A DNA stretch of 64,000 nucleotides, taken from CAWJPW01 sp963844845. GTDB taxonomy: Bacteria; Acidobacteriota; Thermoanaerobaculia; Thermoanaerobaculales; Sulfomarinibacteraceae. The number at the start of each line of letters is the position of its first letter. The first letter of the stretch is position 1. The translations under genes were made by a program, and so were the position numbers. Below the pieces are notes generated by a model. That model worked only from the letters and a program-made list of their open reading frames with translations. It ran no database searches and was not told the DNA's origin. The stretch lies in assembly GCA_963844845.1 (NCBI GenBank), contig CAWJPW010000003.1, positions 822,247 through 886,246 on the forward strand, read 5' to 3'. Of this stretch, positions 16,436 through 25,326 are shown one piece after another.

Positions 16436-18850
16436 ATGAGTGCACCTTGCCGCCGACGCTGCCGAGACGCGGTCGTCCTCAGCCTGCTCACTCTCGTCGC
16501 ACAGGCGGCGGGGGCCGGGCCTTGGAGCCGGCTGCCCGAGGCGGTCGCCCGTCTCACCGAGCGGCCCGCCGACGCCGGCGCAGCGAGAGTGGTGGACGAG
16601 GCCGAGCGGTCGGTGCTGGCCGAGGCCGAGGCGGGCCACCTCGCCGCCCTGGACGAGCTGCTCGGGGCGTACGTGGAGCTCGTCTCCCCGCTGCCCGATG
16701 GCGAGGTCCGGGTGAGGGCGCTCCGCGGGCGCGTGGGCCGGGAGCTGGTGGCCTACGGTGACGAGGTGCGTGCCCTGGACCCCACCGCCGCCGGCACCGC
16801 CTGGACCCTGGCTGCCCGGGTGACCTCCGATCCGACGGCCGCGGAGCGTCTGGCGCGGTTGCTCCTGCCTCCCCGCGACCCGGACGCCGGCGACGTCTGG
16901 CAATCACCGGTGGATGGAGCCGAACTGGTGTACATGCCGCCGTTTCGTTTCCTCATGGGGTGCACGCGTGGCGACGACGACTGCAGCGACGACGAACGGT
17001 ACCTGCGCTGGGTCGAGACCGGCGCGCTCTGGATGGACCGTTTCGAGGTGAGCAACGCCCGGTACCGGCGCTGTGTCGAGGCGGGACGGTGTACGCCTCC
17101 CGCCGATCGGGTGGCATTCGACGATCCGGCCCGCGCTGCCGAGCCGGTGGTGGACGTCACGTGGACTCAGGCGCGGGTGTACGCGAGCTGGGCCGGCCGG
17201 CGGCTGCCCAGCGAGGCCGAGTGGGAGCGGGCCGCCCGCGGCAAACGCACCGATTGGCGCTTTCCGTGGGGCAACTACCGCATGCGCGAGCGGGCCAACC
17301 TGGAGGGTACCGCCGGCCGCGACCTCTTCGCGGCCCTGGCGCCCGAGGGCTCGTTTCCGTGGACCGGCTGGGGCGTCTTCGATCTCGCGGGCAACGCCTG
17401 GGAGTGGTGCGAGGACACCTACCACGCCAACCTGATCACCGCGCCCAAGGACGGCAGCGCGTGGGTGACCGGGGGCGACGAGAGGGTGCTGAGGGGTGGT
17501 TCCTGGCGTACGCCGGTGGCGGAGTCCCGGGTCTCCGCGCGCTGGTCGCAGGATCCCCTGGTGACCGCCGACGACATCGGCTTCCGCTGCGTCGTCGGCC
17601 CGAGCAGTGGGCTGGACGCCGCGGCGGTCGCGTCGCTGGCCTCCGAAGCCTACCCGCTGCGCAGCGACGCCGGCAACGCACTCACCGCCGCCGACCTGGA
17701 CGCGGCGGACCGGCGCTACCTGGAGCGGCGCGGAGTGACCTGGATGGTGCTCGAGGGGAGAGTGTGGGACGCGCTGCCGCGGGCGGTGAGCCTGCTCTCA
17801 CGTGACCCCTCCGATCCGGTGGCGCGTGACCTCCTCGACCGCGTGGAGGAGGAGCTCACCGCGGGGGCGGTGCGCGGCGACGTCCAGGTGGTGCGCAAGG
17901 CGCTTGAGCGCTACCGAGAGGCGGTGGGAGGCGACGGCGCGCTCTCCAGGCGCCTCGCCGAGCTCGACCGCGCCGTGGCTGCCGCCCTCAAGACTGCGGG
18001 GCGGGAGCGCCGCGGCCGTGGTGACGAGGCGGGTGCTGCCGAGTGCTTCCGGCTGGCGCGCCAGCTCGAGCCGGACGATCCCGAGCTGCGCCGCCTCCTG
18101 CGCTCGCTGGTGCCCGAGGCCGGGGCGCGGCGGGTGTGGGAGGGTGACGGGCGGGAGATGGTGTGGGTACCGGCGGGCAGCTACCTCATGGGGCGCAGCC
18201 GCGGTGACGACCTCGCCGGGCAGCGAGAGCAGCCTGCTCACACCGTCCGTCTCGCCGGCTTCTGGATCGACCGCACCGAGGTGACCAACGCCGCCTACGC
18301 CCAATGCGTCGCCGCCGCAGCCTGCACTCCACCCCACCGCACCGGGCGCTACGCCGATCCAGAGTTTGCCAGCGACCCGGTGCTCTGGGTCGACTGGGAG
18401 CAGGCGCAGCGCTACGCCGCGTGGGCGGGTAAGCGCCTCCCCAGCGAGGCCGAGTGGGAGTACGCCGCGCGCGCGGGTGCGACCACCCGTTACCCGTGGG
18501 GCGAGGAGTGGCAGGAAGGACGTGCCAACGCCTTCGGCATCAAGGGAATCGACCGGTGGATCGGGGCCGCGCCGGTGGGTGTCTTCCCGCCCAACCGGTG
18601 GGGGATCCTCGACATGGTGGGCAACGCCGTCGAGTGGGTGGAGGACGTCTACCACTCTCGCTACGACGGCGCCCCTACGGACGGGCGGGCCTGGGGTCGG
18701 CTGCCCGGCGAGCCGGCCCACCCGGACCGCGTGCTGCGGGGCGGCTCGTTCCTCGACTTCCCGCCCGGGGTGCGGGTCTCCCAGCGCGACCACCGCGCGC
18801 CCGACGACTGGGGCCGCACCACGGGGTTCCGCTGCGCCGCGAATCAGTAG
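16436..18850 (+). CDS. Secreted protein with two SUMF1 (formylglycine-generating-enzyme-like) domains
   Basis: 804 residues, ATG 16436. N-terminus is a signal peptide with Cys near the start (CRDAVVLSLLTLVAQAAGAG). Residues about 30-150 are helical. SUMF1 domain 1 is at about 158-390 (VYMPPFRFLMG, RFEVSNARY, LPSEAEWERAARG, NAWEWCED, VLRGGSW, GFRCV). A helical TPR-like spacer follows at 430-570, then SUMF1 domain 2 at about 575-804 (VWVPAGSYLMGRS, RTEVTNAAY, LPSEAEWEYAARAG, GNAVEWVED, VLRGGSF, GFRCA). The two cysteines just after RGGS that do the chemistry in true formylglycine-generating enzymes are absent in both domains, so oxidase activity is unlikely. SUMF1 folds of this type often bind ligands at the cell surface. 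Orphan gene, no operon partner. Confidence 0.87.
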   Translation: MSAPCRRRCRDAVVLSLLTLVAQAAGAGPWSRLPEAVARLTERPADAGAARVVDEAERSVLAEAEAGHLAALDELLGAYVELVSPLPDGEVRVRALRGRVGRELVAYGDEVRALDPTAAGTAWTLAARVTSDPTAAERLARLLLPPRDPDAGDVWQSPVDGAELVYMPPFRFLMGCTRGDDDCSDDERYLRWVETGALWMDRFEVSNARYRRCVEAGRCTPPADRVAFDDPARAAEPVVDVTWTQARVYASWAGRRLPSEAEWERAARGKRTDWRFPWGNYRMRERANLEGTAGRDLFAALAPEGSFPWTGWGVFDLAGNAWEWCEDTYHANLITAPKDGSAWVTGGDERVLRGGSWRTPVAESRVSARWSQDPLVTADDIGFRCVVGPSSGLDAAAVASLASEAYPLRSDAGNALTAADLDAADRRYLERRGVTWMVLEGRVWDALPRAVSLLSRDPSDPVARDLLDRVEEELTAGAVRGDVQVVRKALERYREAVGGDGALSRRLAELDRAVAAALKTAGRERRGRGDEAGAAECFRLARQLEPDDPELRRLLRSLVPEAGARRVWEGDGREMVWVPAGSYLMGRSRGDDLAGQREQPAHTVRLAGFWIDRTEVTNAAYAQCVAAAACTPPHRTGRYADPEFASDPVLWVDWEQAQRYAAWAGKRLPSEAEWEYAARAGATTRYPWGEEWQEGRANAFGIKGIDRWIGAAPVGVFPPNRWGILDMVGNAVEWVEDVYHSRYDGAPTDGRAWGRLPGEPAHPDRVLRGGSFLDFPPGVRVSQRDHRAPDDWGRTTGFRCAANQ

Positions 18851-18873
18851 AACCCCCGCCCGCCCGCCCGCCC

Positions 18874-18895
18874 GGTGAAGAGTAAAGAGTAAGTG
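18874..18895 (+). repeat. Heptamer (GAGTRAA) tandem repeat, left block
   Basis: Three 7-base units (GGTGAA-like, GAGTAAA, GAGTAAG) 24 bp after the SUMF1 stop. Its first 17 bases are the exact inverse of 19013-19029. Confidence 0.7.
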
Positions 18896-19012
18896 CTCCG
18901 GGCGGCGGGGGTTCCGTGGGGAAACGTCTTTGGATTGCCCTGGACGAGTGTGCAAGGATGCGGGTCCCTTGCGGAGATGCCCGGGCGCCACTGCTGCGGG
19001 GTGGGTGGGGGT

Positions 19013-19046
19013 ACTCTTTACTCTTCACCCTTCACTCTTTACTCTC
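19013..19046 (-). repeat. Heptamer (GAGTRAA) tandem repeat, right block
   Basis: On the minus strand the units read GAGTAAA, GAGTGAA, GGGTGAA, GAGTAAA, GAGTA. The block encodes the last residues and the stop codon of the SDR gene (stop at 19032-19034), so the repeat has entered the coding end. Confidence 0.7.
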
Positions 19047-19886
19047 AGCCAGTTCCCCGAACCCCTCGCGGAAGCTCGGGTACCGGAACCGATACCCCGA
19101 TTCCAGCAGCCGGGTGTTGCGGCAGCGCTTGTTGCCGCGGCGGGCGCGGCGGGTGCGGGAGGAGCCCGATGGCAGCACCTGCGGCGCCGGCGCCCCGGCC
19201 GCAGCTGCCAACCAGCGCAGCAGAGCACAGCGCTCCGCCGGCTCGTGGTCCGCGCCCAGGTAGAGGGGGCCCGCCGCGTTCAGGGCCAGGAGGTGCGCGA
19301 TGGCGCCGGCGCAGTCGTCGCGGTGGATGAGGTTGGAGTACTGCGGCGGCGCCTCCACGCAGGTGGCCTCACCGGCCACCACGCGATCGAGCAGCATGGT
19401 GCGGCCGGGGCCGTAGATGCCGGCCAGGCGTAGCACCACCGTCGGGAACGGCGCGGCCCCCACCAGCGCCTCGCCCTCCAGCAGCCGTCGGCCCGAGAAG
19501 CCCACCGGCTCGGTGGGGGAGGTCTCGTCCACCCACTCGCCGTCCTGCTGGCCGTACACCCCGGTGCTCGACACGAACAGCAGGCGGCGCGGGCGCTGGC
19601 CCTGGCCGACCAGCGCAGCCAGCAGGTTGCGCGGGCCGTCCACGTAGGCGGCACGGTAGGCGTCGTCGTCGAAGCCGTCGGCCGACGCCGCGTAGACGAC
19701 CCAGTCGAGGCTTTCAGGGAGGCCCGCGAGGCTGGCAGGGTCGGCGAGGTCGGCGGCGAGGGGCAGCAGCCCGTCGGGCAGACCCTCCGGACGGCGCCGC
19801 ATCCCCCACACCACGTGCCCGGCGCCGACGAGACGCCACCCCAGCTCGCTGCCCACGTACCCGCATCCCGCGATGAGAACCTGCAT
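19032..19886 (-). CDS. SDR-family NAD(P)-dependent oxidoreductase/epimerase (YeeZ-like)
   Basis: 284 residues from ATG 19886. Rossmann start MQVLIAGCGYVGSELGWRL gives the GxGxxG nucleotide site (with GCGYVG). VYAASADGF, LLFVSSTGVYG with a downstream pattern E-G-E-A instead of a clear YxxxK, then RLAGIYGPGR and a substrate-binding LIHRDDCAGAI loop follow. This is the atypical SDR group of YeeZ and related NAD-dependent epimerase/dehydratase proteins; the substrate is unknown. The C-terminal ESKE and stop are encoded by the heptamer repeat, so the natural tail may have been altered. Divergent from the amidinotransferase gene, with only 29 bp between the starts. Confidence 0.82.
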   Translation of the reverse strand: MQVLIAGCGYVGSELGWRLVGAGHVVWGMRRRPEGLPDGLLPLAADLADPASLAGLPESLDWVVYAASADGFDDDAYRAAYVDGPRNLLAALVGQGQRPRRLLFVSSTGVYGQQDGEWVDETSPTEPVGFSGRRLLEGEALVGAAPFPTVVLRLAGIYGPGRTMLLDRVVAGEATCVEAPPQYSNLIHRDDCAGAIAHLLALNAAGPLYLGADHEPAERCALLRWLAAAAGAPAPQVLPSGSSRTRRARRGNKRCRNTRLLESGYRFRYPSFREGFGELAESKE

Positions 19887-19915
19887 CAGGCGAGTGTAGC
19901 GCGTACCATGGCGGC

Positions 19916-20857
19916 ATGAGCGGGGAGCGCGCCGCCTACGGTGGCCCGGGATGGTCGCCGCGGAGCACGTCGCTGCGGGACGAGCTGGGCACGGTGTGGG
20001 CGCGCTGCGGCGTCGCCTGCGAGTGGGCCCCGCTGCGGCAGGTGCTGCTGCACCGGCCGGGGCCCGAGCTGGCCGCGGCCGCGGCCGACCCCGACGCCTT
20101 GCAGATGCTCGCGCCCCCGGATCCCGCCCGCGCCGCGGCCCAGCACGACGGGCTCGCCGCCGCCTACCGCGCCGCGGGCGTCGTCGTGCACCTCATGACA
20201 CCGCCGGCGCCGCCGCCCCCCAACCTCATGTTCATGGCCGACTTGCTCTTCATGACCCCCGAGGGGGCGATCCTGGGGCGGCCGGCCTCCACCGTGCGGG
20301 CAGGGGAGGAGCGCCTCGCTGCCGCCCGCCTCGCCGACCTGGGCGTGCCCATCCTCGGCTCGGTGCACGGGAGCGGTCACTTCGAGGGCGCCGACGCCCT
20401 CTGGCTCGACCCGGGCACGGTGCTGCTGGCCCGCGGCCGGCGCACCAACGCCGAGGGCGCCCGTCAGGTGGCGGGTCTCCTGGCCGAGCTGGACGCGGCC
20501 ACCGTCGTGGTCGATCTCCCGCCGGCCTCCATGCATCTCATGGGCGTGCTGCGCCTCCTCGACCATGACCTCGCCCTGGCCTGGCCGGGCCGGGCGCCGG
20601 AGCCCGCCGTGGCGGCGCTGGCCGAGCGCGGCTTCACCGTGCTCCAGGGGCCGAACCTCGGCGAGGCGGTCCGCGGTTTCGCCCTCAACCTGGTGCCGCT
20701 GGGACCCCGCCGCGTCCTCATGCCGGCCGGCAACCCGCACACCCGCGCGGTGCTGGAGTCCGCCGGCGTCGCCTGCCGCGAGGTGGCGGTGGACGAGCTC
20801 GCCAAGGCGGCCGGCGCGGTGGCCTGCCTAACCGGGGTGCTCGAGCGGACGGGCTGA
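19916..20857 (+). CDS. Amidinotransferase/arginine deiminase-fold enzyme (dimethylargininase-like)
   Basis: 313 residues, ATG 19916. Pentein fold with the catalytic set in place: NLMFMADLLFM with a substrate Asp, E157-D160 in FEGAD, H207 in MHLMG, and nucleophile C304 in ACLTGVLE near the C-terminus. The order and spacing match arginine deiminase and dimethylarginine dimethylaminohydrolase enzymes, which cut guanidino groups to give citrulline or related products. The glycine-rich EGGD of many members is EGAD here. Which guanidino substrate is used cannot be read from sequence. No arginine-pathway neighbours; the gene stands alone between an SDR gene and a secreted CAP-like protein on the opposite strand. 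Confidence 0.82.
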   Translation: MSGERAAYGGPGWSPRSTSLRDELGTVWARCGVACEWAPLRQVLLHRPGPELAAAAADPDALQMLAPPDPARAAAQHDGLAAAYRAAGVVVHLMTPPAPPPPNLMFMADLLFMTPEGAILGRPASTVRAGEERLAAARLADLGVPILGSVHGSGHFEGADALWLDPGTVLLARGRRTNAEGARQVAGLLAELDAATVVVDLPPASMHLMGVLRLLDHDLALAWPGRAPEPAVAALAERGFTVLQGPNLGEAVRGFALNLVPLGPRRVLMPAGNPHTRAVLESAGVACREVAVDELAKAAGAVACLTGVLERTG

Positions 20858-21868
20858 TCAGCGGCGCGGTCCCGTAGGGACCAGCTCCATGTCCTCCCAC
20901 CACGGGGGCGTGCCCATCGCGCCCGCGGCAGGGCTCTCCTCCGGCGCCGGGCGCCGTAGGCTGGGCGACACCGCAAGGAAGCTCCAGCCGTAGACGGTGC
21001 CCCCCGAGGTGATGCTCACCGTGTAGATGTGGCCGGCCGTCAGGGCGTTGCGCGGCATGATTACCACCGCATGGCGGGCGGCCAGCACGTTGCGGCCCAG
21101 GCTTTGGTAGGTGGAGTCCGGGTTGCTGTAGTTGGTCTCGTCGACCTCGCAGTGGGTCAGCGGCGACGCCCCGTCCAGCACGCTGTGCGCGGTCACCGAC
21201 GGTGTGCCGCTCAGCTGCAGGATGAGCGGCGGCCCGGTGGGGGTCGTGTAGCCCGAGCAGCTGGTCAGGGGGTCGGGGGCTTCGCCGCCGGTGTAGGAGA
21301 GGAGCCAGGCCCGCCCGCCGTCGCCCGGGAACTTCAGCGGGAAGGTGGTGCCGGGCGGCACTCCGCCGCGCCCCCTGAGCACGTCGAGGGTCGCGGCGGC
21401 TTGCCACGTGCCGATGGCCTCGCGGTAGCTGCCGAAGCCGGTGGTGGCGAGCCTGGGGTCGATGACCCCCACCGCGTGGAAGGGCCCGGTCATCCACAGG
21501 TCGAGGAAGTAGTCGTCGGTGGTGGCGGTCGAGGAGCTGACGGCCACGTTGCCGCTCTGGCCGGCGGCGGCGCCCTCGGGGGTGTACCAGTCGTTGAGGG
21601 AGTCCTCGTAGTGGGTGATCTCGTCGTTCTTCACGCAGTAGCGCGAGTGCTTCCAGCAGCCGTCGGACCAGCCCGTGTCCTCGCCCGGCCACTGCACGCC
21701 CGCCTGCGCCCGGAAGCGGTCCAGGTACTCCAGCCACGCCGGCAGGCTCGTCGTCGACCATGCCGACAGGTCCCACGACTCGAAGCCGTCTGAAAAGACC
21801 GCCTGACCCGCACCCAGCAGGGGCCACGCCAGGGTCAGCGAGAGCACAGCCGTGATCCGCCCGACCAT
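20858..21868 (-). CDS. Secreted CAP-like domain protein with an N-terminal DGFE motif
   Basis: 336 residues from ATG 21868, with GGAGG 6 bases upstream. A longer frame exists but starts without a ribosome site. A signal peptide (MVGRITAVLSLTLAWPLLGAGQA) is followed at once by VFSDGFESWDLSAWS, the same D-G-F-E-x-x-D...W-S motif that ends several other proteins here, but at the N-terminus. Residues about 65-230 resemble a CAP/SCP fold: HSRYCVKNDEITHYED, a GNVAVSS segment and a WMTGPFHAVGVIDPRL segment, matching the family's second and third conserved blocks. C-terminal region is a beta-rich domain with no assignment. Likely extracellular. The stop lies directly against the convergent amidinotransferase stop. 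Confidence 0.75.
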   Translation of the reverse strand: MVGRITAVLSLTLAWPLLGAGQAVFSDGFESWDLSAWSTTSLPAWLEYLDRFRAQAGVQWPGEDTGWSDGCWKHSRYCVKNDEITHYEDSLNDWYTPEGAAAGQSGNVAVSSSTATTDDYFLDLWMTGPFHAVGVIDPRLATTGFGSYREAIGTWQAAATLDVLRGRGGVPPGTTFPLKFPGDGGRAWLLSYTGGEAPDPLTSCSGYTTPTGPPLILQLSGTPSVTAHSVLDGASPLTHCEVDETNYSNPDSTYQSLGRNVLAARHAVVIMPRNALTAGHIYTVSITSGGTVYGWSFLAVSPSLRRPAPEESPAAGAMGTPPWWEDMELVPTGPRR

Positions 21869-21933
21869 CGTCCACCTCCCGGCTCGGCTTCCAAGGTACC
21901 ACTGAGGGGTGCGGTGGCGGGCCACGGATGTGG

Positions 21934-21951
21934 CATGACGAAGTGACGAAG
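21934..21951 (+). repeat. REP-like repeat, copy 1
   Basis: CATGACGAAGTGACGAAG, 18 bases before the transposase fragment. It is the exact inverse of 25327-25344 and shares a 15-base core with the copies at 22231 and 29711. Confidence 0.75.
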
Positions 21952-21968
21952 CCTGGGTAGAGTGGGGT

Positions 21969-22223
21969 ATGCCGAGGCGGCCGAGGGTGGAAGTGGATGG
22001 CGGCGTGTACCGCGTGTACAACCGGCTGGCGAGCGGCGAGCGTGTGTTCGCCGAGGCCGAGGTCGCCATCGACTTCATCGAGCGGATCCGGACGACCAAG
22101 GAGCGGGACGGTTGGACGGTGTTCGCGTGGTGCGTGATGGCGAACCACTACCACCTGATCATCAGGCGGTCCGCCGTGGGCGTGGCTGCGGGGCTCCACT
22201 CCCAGTGCGCGGAGGAGTGGTGA
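21969..22223 (+). pseudogene. REP-associated tyrosine transposase, N-terminal fragment
   Basis: 84 residues from ATG 21969. The Y1-transposase start is clear (VDGGVYRVYNR, then FAWCVMANHYHLII), and NHYH is the HUH metal motif. It stops at TGA 22221-22223, before the catalytic tyrosine and the C-terminal half, so it cannot be an active transposase. Flanked on both sides by copies of the same short repeat in inverted orientation, as RAYT genes usually are. A relic of the C-terminal half lies at 24774-25301, on the far side of an FG-GAP gene. Confidence 0.8.
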
Positions 22224-22230
22224 ACCGAAA

Positions 22231-22245
22231 CTTCGTCACTTCGTC
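22231..22245 (-). repeat. REP-like repeat, copy 2
   Basis: CTTCGTCACTTCGTC on the plus strand, directly after the transposase fragment and inverted relative to copy 1. An extra CACTTC unit follows. Confidence 0.75.
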
Positions 22246-22466
22246 ACTTCTTCATGCCCGGCACCGATGCAGGCCTCACGGCCTGGGGCCCAGTGGAACT
22301 GCGTCGCCATGACAAATGGCCTTCTGATGGGTGGCATGCCCAAACCCCGGCTATCGCTCATCGCGTGGGTCATTCCTGGCGTTGTTCGACCTCTTGTACT
22401 AAATTGAGGCCAGAACGACCATGCGCCCGAAAAGCCGTCTACCGGTTTGCACTAAAGGAGGGGTCC

Positions 22467-24092
22467 GTGGCACGTGACCTTCTTTCTTCATTTGCAGTCG
22501 TCATCGTTGTGCTGTTTTTGCTGGTGCCGAGCTTTGCGGAGGAGCTGCCGCCAAATAGGCAACTCAACCAGAGTGGCTGCTCAGATCTGGCCATCGGTGT
22601 TCCGGGCGACACTGCTGGGGCGGTGGCCGGCGCCGGCGCCGTCAACGTCCTCTTTGGCGTGGCCACGCTCGGCCTCGATGACGCCGGCAACGAGCTCTAC
22701 AACAAAACCGACTTCATCGGGCAAACGCCGGCCGCCGGTGATTCCTTCGGCTGGGCCCTGGCGACCGGCGACTTCAATGGCGACCACCTCGACGACCTGG
22801 CCGTTGGTGCACCGGGTGAGACGGTCGGTGGTGACTTCGAGGCCGGGAGGCTCTACACCTACCGTGGAAGGTCATGGGGTCTGACACCGGCGGGCATCTG
22901 GGATCAGGACAGCGGGACGGTGAGCTGCTGCGCCGCTGAGGCGGAGGACTTCTTCGCTTATGCCCTCGCGGCGGGTGATTTCAACGGTGATGGTTTTGAT
23001 GACCTGGCGGTGGGCGCCTGGGGCGAGAGCCTGGGCTCGTTGGACGATGCCGGCGGAGTTCACATTTTCACCGGCGACGAGAGCGGGCTGACCTCGGTCA
23101 ATAACCAGTGGTGGACCCAGGGCTCGAGCAACATCGCTGGCACGGCCGAGGCCGGGGACCGCTTTGGCTTCGCCCTGGCGGCGGGTGACTTCAACCGCGA
23201 CGGATTCGACGACCTCGTCATAGGCGTTCCGGGCGAGAACAACAACACCGGTGTCGTACACGTGCTGTATGGCTCGGCAGGCTACCTCAGCTCCACAGGC
23301 AGCCAGACCTGGGATCAGGATGACGTCGACGGTGTCGGGGCGAGGCTCCAGAATGAGTACTTCGGTTGGGCGCTGACCACCGGCGATTTCAACGGCGACG
23401 GTTTCGACGATTTTGCCGTTAGTGCGCCATTCGAAAACCTCCCTCCGGGCATCGGAAGTGCAGGTGTGGTCCACGTCTTTTATGGCTCGGCAGGTGGCAT
23501 CACCGCGGTTGGCAGCCAGACCTGGTCGCAGGATTCCGATGGCATCCAAGGATCGGCTGAAACCAGCGACCGTTTCGGCTTCCGCCTGGCGGCCGGCGAC
23601 TTCAATCATGACCATTGTGACGATCTGGTGGTCGGAGTGCCCTATGAGGACCACAGTGGACCGCCGTTCCTGGAGTCGGCCGGACTGGTGCAGGTCCTTT
23701 ATGGCTCCCTCGCTGGCATTACTGCCAACGACGACTACTGGCATCAGGACACCACTGGAGTGATCGACCCGGCCGGCGAGTACAACTACTTTGGCGATGC
23801 CGTGGCAGTCGGCGACTTCAATTGCGATCTTTATGACGACCTCGTCATCGGCGTGCCGGGTGAGGAGTTCGACGACCCGCCCGACTCGGGGCACGAGGGC
23901 GCTATCAATGTCCTCTACGGCTCGGCCTCGGGTCTGACCACCGACGGCACTCAGTTCTGGGCCCAGTACTACTCCTGGGTCACCGGGACAGCCGAGGATG
24001 ACGATCGGTTTGGCAAGGCCCTGGCCGCGACAAGGGGACCGCTGATCTTCGATGATGGCTTTGAGTTCGGCAACCCCAGTCGCTGGGATTAG
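22467..24092 (+). CDS. Secreted FG-GAP (integrin-alpha-like propeller) protein 1
   Basis: 541 residues. GTG 22467 is chosen for its AAAGGAGGGG site and the signal peptide that follows (ARDLLSSFAVVIVVLFLLVPSFA). Six complete FG-GAP repeats plus partial ones at each end form a predicted seven-bladed beta-propeller. Each full repeat has FG-x-A-L-x-x-GDFN-x-D-x-x-D-D-L-x-x-G-x-P, with calcium-binding D-x-N-x-D-x-x-x-D loops. C-terminus is IFDDGFEFGNPSRWD, a degenerate form of the DGFE tail. Probably an extracellular adhesion or ligand-binding protein. Base composition is a little less GC-rich than its neighbours, and the gene lies between the two halves of a broken transposase, so transfer is possible. 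Confidence 0.87.
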   Translation: MARDLLSSFAVVIVVLFLLVPSFAEELPPNRQLNQSGCSDLAIGVPGDTAGAVAGAGAVNVLFGVATLGLDDAGNELYNKTDFIGQTPAAGDSFGWALATGDFNGDHLDDLAVGAPGETVGGDFEAGRLYTYRGRSWGLTPAGIWDQDSGTVSCCAAEAEDFFAYALAAGDFNGDGFDDLAVGAWGESLGSLDDAGGVHIFTGDESGLTSVNNQWWTQGSSNIAGTAEAGDRFGFALAAGDFNRDGFDDLVIGVPGENNNTGVVHVLYGSAGYLSSTGSQTWDQDDVDGVGARLQNEYFGWALTTGDFNGDGFDDFAVSAPFENLPPGIGSAGVVHVFYGSAGGITAVGSQTWSQDSDGIQGSAETSDRFGFRLAAGDFNHDHCDDLVVGVPYEDHSGPPFLESAGLVQVLYGSLAGITANDDYWHQDTTGVIDPAGEYNYFGDAVAVGDFNCDLYDDLVIGVPGEEFDDPPDSGHEGAINVLYGSASGLTTDGTQFWAQYYSWVTGTAEDDDRFGKALAATRGPLIFDDGFEFGNPSRWD

Positions 24093-24241
24093 TGCCACCC
24101 TTCCTGGATGCAGCCGACGACTCTCCGGCCCCGGTGGACAACGCCTGGGGACGAGACATGAACAGGGTCCCCTCATTCCGCTCAGGGGGTGGTCGCGGGC
24201 CACTTTGCTGTGCCGCCGGACTCGAAGTCGTCGCAGAAGAC

Positions 24242-24586
24242 TTAGAGGCCGGGGGCTTCGAAACGGAGTGTGCCCTGACTCGAGGAGCGAACGGTGGCGC
24301 CCTCGATGCTCGCGTTGGACCAGCTGAGCCGGGTGCCGTCGAGAAGCCACTGATAGTCGGTATCGGGCGCCAGATTCGCAATCAGAACCGAGCTCGGCTC
24401 GTCGAGCTCCACATACGCTTCGCCGGCGAGCAACTCCTGCTCCCCCATGGCGAAGAGCGCGAGCCAGGGGCCGACCTGGGCGCCCTGCACTCCCGCTCCG
24501 GACACCAGCCGAGCCGCGAGTTCCGGCGCGTCCGGGTCGCTGAGCTGAAAGACGTGCAGGAAGGTGTCGAACAGCTGTGCCGCCAT
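24242..24586 (-). pseudogene. Orphan C-terminal fragment of a beta-rich enzyme or binding protein
   Basis: 114 residues from ATG 24586 to TAA. The end (PDTDYQWLLDGTRL, EGATVRSSSQGTLRFEAPG) looks like the last beta-sandwich of a polysaccharide-lyase or similar secreted protein. It has no signal peptide and no catalytic region, and the frame begins inside a large hairpin. It is most likely the remains of a longer gene cut by the hairpin element. Family not recognised. Confidence 0.45.
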
Positions 24587-24587
24587 G

Positions 24588-24658
24588 GGTGCCAGGCTTT
24601 AGGAAGTTGGGAAGTTGCTCCACATCATCAACTTCCCAAGATCCAAAAGCCTGGCACC
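24588..24658. repeat. Large palindromic hairpin element
   Basis: Outer arms GGTGCCAGGCTTT (24588-24600) and AAAGCCTGGCACC (24646-24658) are perfect complements. Inner arms TTGGGAAGTT (24607-24616) and AACTTCCCAA (24629-24638) are also perfect, with a 12-base loop. This is a 71-bp mobile-type palindrome at the start of the orphan fragment. Confidence 0.75.
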
Positions 24659-24773
24659 GAAGGGCCGTCACCAGCCCTCCGGCCGCCCTCCGGTCTGCTG
24701 ACGGTCCGCTGCCCGGGGGCCCTCCGCCCCCTCCCTCGGGCCATCGTCAACCAGGGGCACCTCGTAACACTAC

Positions 24774-25301
24774 GTGTCCCCCAAAGCTGGTGAAGGTAGG
24801 CGTCCATTGACACCTGACGAGAGACGGAGCTTTGCGCGGCGAGCGTACCCGGCCGGAATCGAAGCTGGAGCGGCGGCCGAGCGCTCGGGTACGAATATGG
24901 CCGGCGACCGAGGCATCTCGCACCGGCAGGGGGAGACGCATTGGGAGGAGGGGTCGCTCGCACTCTCGACTGTCTCTGTTTCGAGGCACGGATCCGACGT
25001 CATCAGACGGCGGCCGCCGGTAGGCGACCTCGTGGCCGCTGTGTGCGCGCGGCTTTCGGTAACGCTGCAGGAGCTGAATGGGCCGAGACGGACGCGTGAG
25101 CTTGCCGCTACGAGGAGACTTTTGGTCGCGATGCTGCTCGAAAGATGGAGCGTGCCGAGGTGAGAGCTCGCAACGGTCTTGGGCCGCAACGCGGAAGTGT
25201 TGAGCCACTGGCTGGCAGAGTGCCGCGCCAGGCGGGAAAGCGACGGTGATCTGGCGCGGAGCCTGAAGGTCCTTGATCAGTCCTTGCAGGTACGATTCTA
25301 G
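24774..25301 (+). pseudogene. Transposase relic, DnaA-like C-terminal half
   Basis: One frame carries VGDLVAAVCARLSVTLQEL, RRTRELAATRRLLVAMLLERW, then TGA at 25161-25163, and in the same frame ELATVLGRNAEVLSHWLAECR to a TAG at 25299-25301. This is the helix-turn-helix tail (DnaA domain-IV-like) found at the C-terminus of REP-associated transposases, broken by one premature stop. The upstream 80 residues are degenerate. The copy-3 repeat follows 25 bp later. Read with 21969-22223 this looks like the other half of a broken element, though the two parts need not come from the same copy. Confidence 0.6.
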
Positions 25302-25326
25302 AGTACTGAGGGATGATGAATCGAAA

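Noticed and set aside
23980..24381. Minus-strand frame between FG-GAP 1 and the orphan fragment
   Set aside because: No coherent protein pattern; the only supported minus-strand signal in this stretch is the fragment at 24242-24586.
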